Of a stretch of 6,244 nucleotides of DNA, positions 1-5,378 are shown one piece after another. Under the pieces are notes generated by a model. That model saw nothing but the letters and a program-made list of their open reading frames with translations, searched no databases and was not told the origin of the DNA. Source of the stretch: Candidatus Aciduliprofundum sp. Its GTDB lineage: Archaea > Thermoplasmatota > Thermoplasmata > Thermoplasmatales > Aciduliprofundaceae. A program made the translations under genes and the position numbers. How positions within the stretch are numbered: the stretch's first letter is position 1; every line of letters starts with the position of its first letter. The stretch lies in contig WAKY01000146.1 of the NCBI GenBank assembly GCA_015523135.1, positions 1 to 6,244 on the forward strand. The letters run 5' to 3'.

Positions 1-2
1 CA

Positions 3-32
3 GAGAGAATAAAAGAATATTATGGTAGGTGA
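3..32 (+). CDS. Possible 3' end of an upstream gene (fragment)
   Basis: The first bases contain an open frame ending in TGA at 30-32. It would read as a short charged tail (ERIKEYYGR), which looks like an amphipathic C-terminus of a normal protein. If real, the upstream gene ends inside the ribosome site of the next gene, as expected for the tight packing seen elsewhere here. The other two frames also stop within the first 28 bases (TAA at 10-12, TAG at 26-28), so the frame cannot be chosen with certainty and no function can be given. Confidence 0.25.
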   Translation, partial: ERIKEYYGR

Positions 33-33
33 G
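28..33 (+). promoter_or_regulatory. Ribosome binding site that fixes the start of the first oxidoreductase
   Basis: GGTGAG lies four bases before the ATG at 38. An in-frame GTG at 29 lies inside this motif and so is unlikely to be the start, although it would lengthen the protein by three residues. The same arrangement recurs before the acetyltransferase at 4818. Confidence 0.6.
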
Positions 34-37
34 CTCT

Positions 38-988
38 ATGCGTATTGGTGTTGTAGGCCTAGGCTATTGGGGTAAGAAAGTGGCGAGGGAATATAGAGAT
101 TTGATGAAAGAAGGAATAATTGATGAGCTTGTACTCTGTGATGTTCTAGACGAGAATATAAATGAAATGAAAAAAGAATGTCCAGAATGTGAATTTTCAA
201 AATATTACAAAGAAATAATGAATAATTTAGATGGTGTGCATATTTGCACTCCTAACGCTACACATTTTGAAATAGTTAATGAGTTTATAAAATCTGGAGT
301 AAATGTGCTCGTTGAGAAACCTATGACTTTAAAATATACTGAGGCTAGGAAGCTTGCATATAAGGCATACAATAAAAACATAGTTTTTGCGGTTGGACAT
401 ATTTTTAGATTTAATAATGCTGTTAGAAGATTAAAAGAATTATACGAGAAGGGAGAGCTTGGTGAATTATACTATGCAAAATTGCAGTGGGGTGCTCTTA
501 TGAATTCTCCTCAAGGAAGGGATGTGGTATATGATTTAGCACCCCATCCATTTGACATTTTAAATTTTGTTATAGATGATTGGCCAATTAAGATATTTGC
601 CATAGGAAAAACTTACAGGCGTGATGAGTATGAGGAAGTAGCGTATATAAATGCAGAGTTTGAAAATAATTTTATTGCAAATATAGAGGTCAGCTGGATG
701 TATCCAGATAAGGTAAGAAGAGTTGAGATTATGGGTTCTAAGAAATTTGCTCGCTTAGAGGCTGTAAAGCAGGAGCTGTATTTGTATGATTTAAAAGATG
801 AAAAATGGAAAAAATTGGATATTGTGCCAAATAACACCATAAAGGATGAGATTACTCATTTTATAAAAGCCATAAAGAATAAGATAACTCCAGTGAATGA
901 TGGTTTTAATGCTGCGGAAAATGTGAGAGTTCTAGAGGCTTGTGTAAAATCTATAAAGAGCAATAAAGTTATTAATTTGGAGTGGTGA
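38..988 (+). CDS. Gfo/Idh/MocA-family NAD(P)-dependent oxidoreductase, WbpB paralogue
   Basis: This 316-residue cytoplasmic protein is probably a sugar-nucleotide dehydrogenase or reductase. An N-terminal Rossmann fold shows G7-L-G9-Y-W-G12 for dinucleotide binding and the family EKP motif with K94. The link to the second domain has GHIFRFN (residues 120-126), and the catalytic-type Asp/His pair is D166 and H170 in DLAPHPFD. The length is normal for the family. The start is ATG 38, set by GGTGAG at 28-33. It is a paralogue of the oxidoreductase at 3815, but with F123 where that protein has Glu (E115), and with a looser DLAPHPFD in place of DLGVHDID. This divergence makes the exact substrate uncertain: UDP-GlcNAcA 3-dehydrogenase is one option, another UDP- or dTDP-sugar another. 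The next gene, an acyltransferase, starts two bases after its stop, so the pair is probably cotranslated and acts on the same sugar. The gene is AT-rich compared with genes after 2484. Confidence 0.88.
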   Translation: MRIGVVGLGYWGKKVAREYRDLMKEGIIDELVLCDVLDENINEMKKECPECEFSKYYKEIMNNLDGVHICTPNATHFEIVNEFIKSGVNVLVEKPMTLKYTEARKLAYKAYNKNIVFAVGHIFRFNNAVRRLKELYEKGELGELYYAKLQWGALMNSPQGRDVVYDLAPHPFDILNFVIDDWPIKIFAIGKTYRRDEYEEVAYINAEFENNFIANIEVSWMYPDKVRRVEIMGSKKFARLEAVKQELYLYDLKDEKWKKLDIVPNNTIKDEITHFIKAIKNKITPVNDGFNAAENVRVLEACVKSIKSNKVINLEW

Positions 989-990
989 AA

Positions 991-1464
991 ATGCCAGAAT
1001 ATGCTGTGATAAAAAAGGCTAAGATAGGAAAGAACACAAAGATATACGATCAGGTAAATTTGTATGGATGTGAGATTGGAGATAATACAAAGATAGATGC
1101 TTTTGTTTATATTGAGGGAGGAGTAAAAATAGGAAAAAATGTGAAGATAAGGCCATTCACTTTTATTTGCGAGGGAGTTACAATTGAGGATGATGTGTTT
1201 ATAGGCCCAAATGTAACATTTACAAATGATATGAATCCTAGGGTTAGAGGTGAATGGAAACTTCTAAAAACTACTGTGAAAAAAGGAGCATCCATTGGGG
1301 CAGGAGCAGTTATACTTCCAGGAGTTACAATTGGAGAATATGCATTGGTAGGGGCAGGAGCAGTGGTAACGAAAGATGTGCCACCAAAAGCGATTGTTGT
1401 TGGAAATCCTGCAAAAATACTGAGATACCGTACTGATGAGGAGATTAAAAGCTTGGTAGAGTGA
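991..1464 (+). CDS. Left-handed beta-helix (hexapeptide repeat) acyltransferase, WbpD paralogue
   Basis: This 157-residue protein probably transfers an acetyl group from acetyl-CoA to an amino group on a nucleotide sugar; enzymes of this fold act as trimers. Almost the whole length is hexapeptide repeats of the (I/V/L)-G-x-x-x-x type, for example IGKNTK, IGDNTK, IGKNVK, IGAGAV and IGEYAL. The family motif GPNVTFTND is at residues 72-80, and the end shows the usual VTKDVPP followed by VVGNPAKI. I chose ATG 991, two bases after the stop of the oxidoreductase; in-frame GTG codons at 982 and 985 lie within the overlap and ribosome-site region (GGAG 979-982, GGTGA 984-988). It closely resembles the acetyltransferase at 4818 in the core but lacks that protein's C-terminal zinc ribbon. 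The adjoining oxidoreductase suggests a 3- or 4-amino sugar as substrate, but no second aminotransferase is visible in the window. Confidence 0.88.
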   Translation: MPEYAVIKKAKIGKNTKIYDQVNLYGCEIGDNTKIDAFVYIEGGVKIGKNVKIRPFTFICEGVTIEDDVFIGPNVTFTNDMNPRVRGEWKLLKTTVKKGASIGAGAVILPGVTIGEYALVGAGAVVTKDVPPKAIVVGNPAKILRYRTDEEIKSLVE

Positions 1465-1470
1465 GAAAAT

Positions 1471-2421
1471 ATGTGGGAATACTTTTTGTTATCATTTATT
1501 CTCACAGCCATTTTTGTTTTTGCATTATGGAAAAAAGGAGGAGTAGGTAAATGGGTTATTGATCATAACAAGCCTATACCTAGAAAAGTTCCTGTTGGAG
1601 GAGGATTATCAGTTATAGCCGTTATATCCATACTCTATATAACATTTGGATTTAGTTATGGAGTTAGCATTTTTGGTATTGTTGGTATGCTCTTAGTTGC
1701 ACTGATAATAGGGTTGTATGATGATTTAAAGGGCATAAGAAAATGGAAAAAAGTGCCAATATTGTTAATAGCTGCTATTCCTATTTTGATTAGTTATTTT
1801 TATGCGGGAACAAATTTATGGGCTCCAACAATCTTGGGTATTAATTTCTCTTTATTTTACTGGATTTTCATAATACCAATAGTAATTGCTGGGTTTGCTA
1901 ATGGAGGTAATGTTATTGCTGGATATGATGGTATGGAAACGGGGGTTTATACCTTGATGGCTTTACTCTATCTTTTTATAGGGTTTGTAGAAAAAAATGA
2001 GTTTATAATATTTCTCTCAGAAATATTATTTTTCTCACTTTTAGCTATGCTTATTTTTAATTGGTATCCTTCAAAGATTCTGTTGGGAAATGTTGGAAGT
2101 TTTGCTTTAGGCGCAATTTTGGGATTAATACCTCTGATTGGACATTTTGAGATAGTGCTTCCCATAATATTTCTGCCACACTTAATAGAAGTATATCTTC
2201 AGCTCAAGTATACTAGGAAGTATAACTATGATGTATTTGGAGAGGTAGATGAAAAAGGAGTTATACATAACAAGTATGGGGATATAAAATCTATAATTCA
2301 CTGGCTCATCTCTTGGGGAAATATGACAGAGAAAAAGATCACGCTAGCTATGCTGGGCATAGAATCAATTTTATGCATTGTAGCCTTCTTTTCTTGGTAT
2401 GCATTTTACATTTTTGTATAA
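1471..2421 (+). CDS. Polytopic sugar-1-phosphate transferase, MraY/WecA/DPAGT1 superfamily (glycosyltransferase family 4)
   Basis: This 316-residue integral membrane protein should transfer a HexNAc-1-phosphate from its UDP form to a polyprenyl or dolichyl phosphate, the first step of a lipid-linked glycan. I count about ten hydrophobic segments, starting at residues 3-20 and ending with a helix near the C-terminus. Family motifs in order are PRKVPVGGG near residues 38-46, the cytoplasmic GLYDDLKG with D84-D85, N147 followed by AGYDGMETG (residues 150-158), NWYPSK, and the loop LLGNVGS. In that loop the family normally has Gly-Asp; here it is G206-N207, read from an unambiguous GGA AAT. The NWYPSK and AGxDGMExG forms look like the archaeal/eukaryotic GlcNAc-1-P transferase branch rather than bacterial MraY. 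The start ATG lies six bases after the preceding stop, with GTGAG at 1461-1465. The gene is strongly AT-rich. The Asn leaves activity or metal use open. Confidence 0.85.
   Translation: MWEYFLLSFILTAIFVFALWKKGGVGKWVIDHNKPIPRKVPVGGGLSVIAVISILYITFGFSYGVSIFGIVGMLLVALIIGLYDDLKGIRKWKKVPILLIAAIPILISYFYAGTNLWAPTILGINFSLFYWIFIIPIVIAGFANGGNVIAGYDGMETGVYTLMALLYLFIGFVEKNEFIIFLSEILFFSLLAMLIFNWYPSKILLGNVGSFALGAILGLIPLIGHFEIVLPIIFLPHLIEVYLQLKYTRKYNYDVFGEVDEKGVIHNKYGDIKSIIHWLISWGNMTEKKITLAMLGIESILCIVAFFSWYAFYIFV
2404..2415 (+). terminator. Possible T-rich archaeal termination signal
   Basis: Two T runs (2404-2407 and 2411-2415) lie at the very end of the transferase gene, just before a gap with its own promoter-like box. 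Archaeal transcription can stop at T-rich stretches without a hairpin. The local AT richness makes this weak. Confidence 0.2.
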
Positions 2422-2435
2422 TCCTCCCAAAAGAA

Positions 2436-2449
2436 CTAAAATTTAATAT
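2436..2449 (+). promoter_or_regulatory. Putative archaeal promoter (BRE/TATA) for the wbpA-like gene
   Basis: In the 62-base gap 2422-2483, a TATA-like TTTAATAT at 2442-2449 follows an A-rich stretch that could serve as the TFB recognition element. A start of transcription about 25 bases downstream would fall near 2470, giving a very short leader that just includes the ribosome site at 2471-2476. The box sits 42 bases before the ATG, nearly the same distance as the box before 4818. A T-rich patch at 2451-2456 is an alternative box. Confidence 0.45.
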
Positions 2450-2470
2450 CTTTTTATCCATTCCTCCACC

Positions 2471-2476
2471 AAGGTG
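2471..2476 (+). promoter_or_regulatory. Ribosome binding site deciding the wbpA-like start
   Basis: AAGGTG ends seven bases before ATG 2484. The reading frame stays open upstream to 2313, but that extension would overlap the previous gene by over 100 bases, cross the promoter-like box, and add about 57 residues absent from the family. Confidence 0.55.
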
Positions 2477-2483
2477 TTTCAAC

Positions 2484-3818
2484 ATGAATCTTCTAAAGCT
2501 TAGCAAGGAAGATATAAAAGAAAGATTCAAGAATGGAGAGCTCAAGGTTGCGTTGTTTGGCTTAGGCAAGATGGGATTGCCCCTTGCCTCTGTTTTTGCA
2601 GATAAAGGAGCTAGGGTAATAGGCGTGGACATTGATGAAGATAGGGTAGCTTCGATAAATTCTGGCAAGAATCCTGTGAGAGAAGAGCCGGAGCTGGACG
2701 AGTTGGTGAGGAAGAATGTAGAGGCAGGAAAGCTCAGAGCAACCACTGATGGCATAGAAGCTTCTAAAGAGGCAGATATAATGATTATCCTCGTGCCCAC
2801 TATGATTGATGACCACGGCAATGTCAATCTTGGGCCCGTTTATGATGCCACAAGAAAGATTGCAAAGGGATTGGAAAGGGGAAATATAGTTATCACAGAA
2901 GCTACAATGCCTCCAGGAACAACAGAGTCGCTTATCCCTATTCTAGAAGAATCGGGATTGAAGCTCGGAGAATTTGGCCTTGCACATTGCCCAGAGCGCA
3001 CCATGACAGGCACGGCTATTCGTGACATAACTGGGCAGTATCCAAAAATCGTGGGGGCGAATGATGATAAAGCTCTTAGAGCTGTGTCTGCCATATACGA
3101 TATAATCAATGCCAAGGGAGTTATTCCAATGTCTTCAATAAAAGCAGCAGAGGCAGTTAAAGTATTTGAAGGAGTTTATAGAGATGTGAATATAGCATTG
3201 GCGAACGAACTTGCACTGTTCTGCGAAGAGCAAGATTTAGATGCCTTGGAAGTTTTCAACGCTGCTAACTCGCAGCCCTACTGCCATATCCACAAGCCTG
3301 GAGCTGGAGTGGGTGGCCACTGCATACCTGTGTATCCGTGGTTTGTAATTAACCTTTCAAAGAGGCCAACAAGGCTCATACGCACAGCAAGAACCATCAA
3401 CGACGAGATGCCCAGACATATGCTCGAGCTCACCATCAAAGCTCTCAACGAAGCAGGATTATCTGCAAAGAATGCAAACATCCTCGTTTTGGGCTTGACC
3501 TTCCGTGGAGATGTTTACGAGTTTCGCAAGTCACCAAGCATACCTTATTTAAATATGCTAAAAGAATGGAGTGATAATATCTACGTTTACGATCCCATTT
3601 GCAGTGAGAAAGATGGAGAGAGATTCGGAGTTAGATGGTTTGAAGGATACGAGAATATGGATATTATTGTCATTATGAACGATGCTAGAGAGTTCAAGAA
3701 TTTGAATTTAGAGAATATAAATATGAGGCACAAAATTATCGTGGATGGGAGGGGTTTGGTAGACAAGAAAAAGGCTAAAGAATTAGGGTATATATATTTG
3801 GGAGTTGGTAGATTATGA
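2484..3818 (+). CDS. wbpA: Nucleotide-sugar 6-dehydrogenase, UDP-GlcNAc/UDP-ManNAc type (WbpA/WecC family)
   Basis: This 444-residue cytoplasmic enzyme should oxidise C6 of a UDP-HexNAc to the uronic acid in two NAD-dependent steps. The Rossmann motif GLGKMG follows an N-terminal helix, and IGVDIDEDRV gives the acidic end of the NAD site. Next come LVPTMIDDHGN, ATMPPGTTE and CPERTMTG, all typical of the family. The central helix has K226 in AEAVKVFEGVYRDVNIALANE; the family more often has Glu-Asn where this has Glu-Gly. The thiohemiacetal-forming cysteine is C280 in GVGGHCIP. The C-terminal UDP-binding domain has LTFRGDVYEFRKSPS. Length is normal. WbpA (GlcNAc) is favoured over WecC (ManNAc) by the wbpB/D/E-like genes that follow, but sequence alone does not settle this. 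The stop overlaps the next start as ATGA. Most of the gene is rich in G+C, about half in sampled 60-base lines, but the last 280 bases are more AT-rich on average. Confidence 0.93.
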   Translation: MNLLKLSKEDIKERFKNGELKVALFGLGKMGLPLASVFADKGARVIGVDIDEDRVASINSGKNPVREEPELDELVRKNVEAGKLRATTDGIEASKEADIMIILVPTMIDDHGNVNLGPVYDATRKIAKGLERGNIVITEATMPPGTTESLIPILEESGLKLGEFGLAHCPERTMTGTAIRDITGQYPKIVGANDDKALRAVSAIYDIINAKGVIPMSSIKAAEAVKVFEGVYRDVNIALANELALFCEEQDLDALEVFNAANSQPYCHIHKPGAGVGGHCIPVYPWFVINLSKRPTRLIRTARTINDEMPRHMLELTIKALNEAGLSAKNANILVLGLTFRGDVYEFRKSPSIPYLNMLKEWSDNIYVYDPICSEKDGERFGVRWFEGYENMDIIVIMNDAREFKNLNLENINMRHKIIVDGRGLVDKKKAKELGYIYLGVGRL

Positions 3819-4768
3819 AAGTTGCAGTTGTAGGAGCAGGAGTGATGGGAAAGAACCATGCTAGAGTTCTAAGCACTTTAAATTCTCTAGCAGGTGTGGT
3901 TGATGCAGATTTTGAGCTGGCAGAGAGAGTGGCTTCTAAGTATGGAGTGAAAGCTTCTAGAGATTTGAGCAGTTTGGATTTTGATGCTGCAGTGATAGCC
4001 ACTCCAACAGTCACGCATTACGAGCTTGCAAAGAAAGTAATCAGCATGGGCAAGCATGTGCTTGTAGAGAAGCCATTCACGCACGATTTAGCTAAGGCTC
4101 AAGAGATAATAGACCTTGCAAAAGATATGGGTGTTACCCTGGCTGTAGGACATATTGAGAGGTTTAATCCCATTGTTGAGCTCTTTAAGAATATGAACAA
4201 CCAAAAAGAATTAATAACCATTAATGCAAAGAGAGTAAGCGGATTTCCAACTAGGATAAGGGATGTTGGTGTAATTTTAGATTTGGGAGTGCATGACATA
4301 GACGTGTTTCGCTATCTTGTAGGCGAGATTGTGGAAGTTTATGCAAGAGGAGGAAAGATCAAGCATGATAAGTATGAGGACCATGCCTCTATGCTCTTCA
4401 CTTTCAAGAACGGCAGGCATGGATATATTGAGACAAACTGGCTTACACCTAAGAAGATAAGAAAGCTCTGGCTCACATTTACAGATAAATACGCTGAAGG
4501 TGATTACATAGAGCAGTGGGTTGAAATATCATCTGGCAAGCTGGACTACGATGAATTCAACACTTTCAACATTGAAGTAGATTTGAATATAAGAAGAATA
4601 AATCTGAAGAGAGAAGAGCCGTTAAGGAGAGAGCTGGCAAATTTCTTAGATGCGATAGAGAAAAAGAAGAAGCCTTTGGTAACGGGCGAAGACGGTCTAG
4701 CAGCAGTGAAGATAGCGAAGGCAGCTTTAGAATCTCTTAAGAAAAATAAGCCAATTGAGATAGAATGA
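3815..4768 (+). CDS. wbpB: UDP-N-acetylglucosaminuronate 3-dehydrogenase-like oxidoreductase (Gfo/Idh/MocA family)
   Basis: This 317-residue enzyme is expected to oxidise C3 of UDP-GlcNAcA to the 3-keto sugar, the substrate of the aminotransferase encoded at 5375. Visible features are the NAD motif G7-A-G9-V-M-G12, the EKP motif with K86, GHIERFNP at residues 112-119, and DLGVHDID with D156 and H160, the positions of the catalytic Asp/His in the family. Length is normal. It starts within the stop of the wbpA-like gene (ATGA overlap), so the two are translationally coupled, with GGAG at 3801-3804 as a ribosome site. In characterised WbpB/WbpE pairs the two enzymes work together, and NAD is regenerated with 2-oxoglutarate; I infer the same here. 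A related but clearly diverged oxidoreductase sits at 38-988. Assignment rests on motifs plus the wbpA, wbpD and wbpE-like neighbours. Confidence 0.9.
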   Translation: MKVAVVGAGVMGKNHARVLSTLNSLAGVVDADFELAERVASKYGVKASRDLSSLDFDAAVIATPTVTHYELAKKVISMGKHVLVEKPFTHDLAKAQEIIDLAKDMGVTLAVGHIERFNPIVELFKNMNNQKELITINAKRVSGFPTRIRDVGVILDLGVHDIDVFRYLVGEIVEVYARGGKIKHDKYEDHASMLFTFKNGRHGYIETNWLTPKKIRKLWLTFTDKYAEGDYIEQWVEISSGKLDYDEFNTFNIEVDLNIRRINLKREEPLRRELANFLDAIEKKKKPLVTGEDGLAAVKIAKAALESLKKNKPIEIE

Positions 4769-4771
4769 AAG

Positions 4772-4785
4772 CCAAAGATTTATTA
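4772..4785 (+). promoter_or_regulatory. Putative archaeal promoter (BRE/TATA) for the wbpD-wbpE pair
   Basis: The 49-base gap 4769-4817 has CCAAAGA followed by TTTATTA at 4779-4785, a plausible TFB element plus TATA box. It lies 39 bases before the ATG at 4818, matching the 42 bases seen for the wbpA-like gene. Transcription would begin near the ribosome site, giving a very short leader. Read-through from upstream is also likely. Confidence 0.45.
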
Positions 4786-4807
4786 CCCTTATCTCATTAT
4801 CTTTTAA

Positions 4808-4813
4808 GGTGAG
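4808..4813 (+). promoter_or_regulatory. Ribosome binding site that fixes the wbpD-like start
   Basis: GGTGAG lies four bases before ATG 4818. An in-frame GTG at 4809 lies within the motif and is rejected as the start. Confidence 0.6.
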
Positions 4814-4817
4814 TTTA

Positions 4818-5378
4818 ATGGAATATTTTGTGCATCCAACTGCAGAGGTGAGTGAGAAAGCCAAGATAGGTAAGGGCACAAAAATCTGGCACCAGGCACA
4901 AGTTCGTGAGGGTGCAGTTATAGGAGAGAACTGCAATCTTGGCAAGGGCGTTTATGTGGATTTTGATGTTAAGATTGGATCAAATGTGAAGATTCAAAAC
5001 TACGTGTCTATATATCACGGCGTGGAAATCGAAGATGATGTATTCATTGGGCCCGCAGCTACATTCACAAATGATAAGCATCCTCGCTCTTGGCTCTGGG
5101 ACGATTCTCGCTTGTGCTATACAAAGATAAAGAAGGGTGCGAGCATAGGTGCCAATGCCACAATTGTATGTGGCACAACTATTGGCGAGTATGCCATGGT
5201 TGCAGCGGGAGCAGTTGTGACTAAAGATGTTCCGCCCCACGGCTTAGTCATGGGCGTGCCTGCTAAGCTTGTTGGATTCGTGTGCGAATGTGGAGAGAAA
5301 CTGGATGAGAATTTTAAATGTCCTGCTTGTGGTAAAGAGTATCCTGAGTTGAAGAAGTACAAGGAGTTGATAAGATGA
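4818..5378 (+). CDS. wbpD: UDP-2-acetamido-3-amino-uronate N-acetyltransferase-like protein with C-terminal zinc ribbon
   Basis: This 186-residue protein should acetylate the 3-amino group made by the aminotransferase, yielding UDP-GlcNAc(3NAc)A. It opens with YFVHPTAEV, then a left-handed beta-helix of hexapeptide repeats (IGKGTK, IGENCN, IGSNVK, IGANAT, IGEYAM). The family motif GPAATFTNDKHPR is at residues 78-90, and VTKDVPPHGLVMGVPAKLVG closes the helix. After that comes a small zinc ribbon with C156, C158, C168 and C171 (CxC-x9-CxxC), a tail seen in many WbpD relatives; its role is not clear from sequence. The paralogue at 991-1464 has no such tail. The start is ATG 4818, set by GGTGAG at 4808-4813. 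Its stop overlaps the aminotransferase start as ATGA, so the two are translationally coupled, which fits consecutive steps in one pathway. Confidence 0.92.
   Translation: MEYFVHPTAEVSEKAKIGKGTKIWHQAQVREGAVIGENCNLGKGVYVDFDVKIGSNVKIQNYVSIYHGVEIEDDVFIGPAATFTNDKHPRSWLWDDSRLCYTKIKKGASIGANATIVCGTTIGEYAMVAAGAVVTKDVPPHGLVMGVPAKLVGFVCECGEKLDENFKCPACGKEYPELKKYKELIR

Noticed and set aside
1297..1364. 14-base direct repeat (copies at 1297-1310 and 1351-1364)
   Set aside because: Both copies encode the GAGAV stretch of successive beta-helix coils, so protein structure explains it.
1107..1511. Long minus-strand open frame opposite the first acyltransferase
   Set aside because: It is antisense to a clear hexapeptide-repeat protein; the composition is a mirror of the repeats and no motif or ribosome site supports it. 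The other minus-strand open frames are rejected for the same reason.
1529..1546. Ribosome-site-like GGAGGAG and GTAGGTAAATG inside the transferase gene
   Set aside because: The ATG that follows is out of frame and quickly meets a stop; in frame the bases encode GGVGKW, part of the N-terminal cytoplasmic loop.
2313..2483. N-terminal extension of the wbpA-like frame to 2313
   Set aside because: It overlaps the transferase gene by over 100 bases, its peptide has no resemblance to the family, and a good ribosome site precedes ATG 2484.
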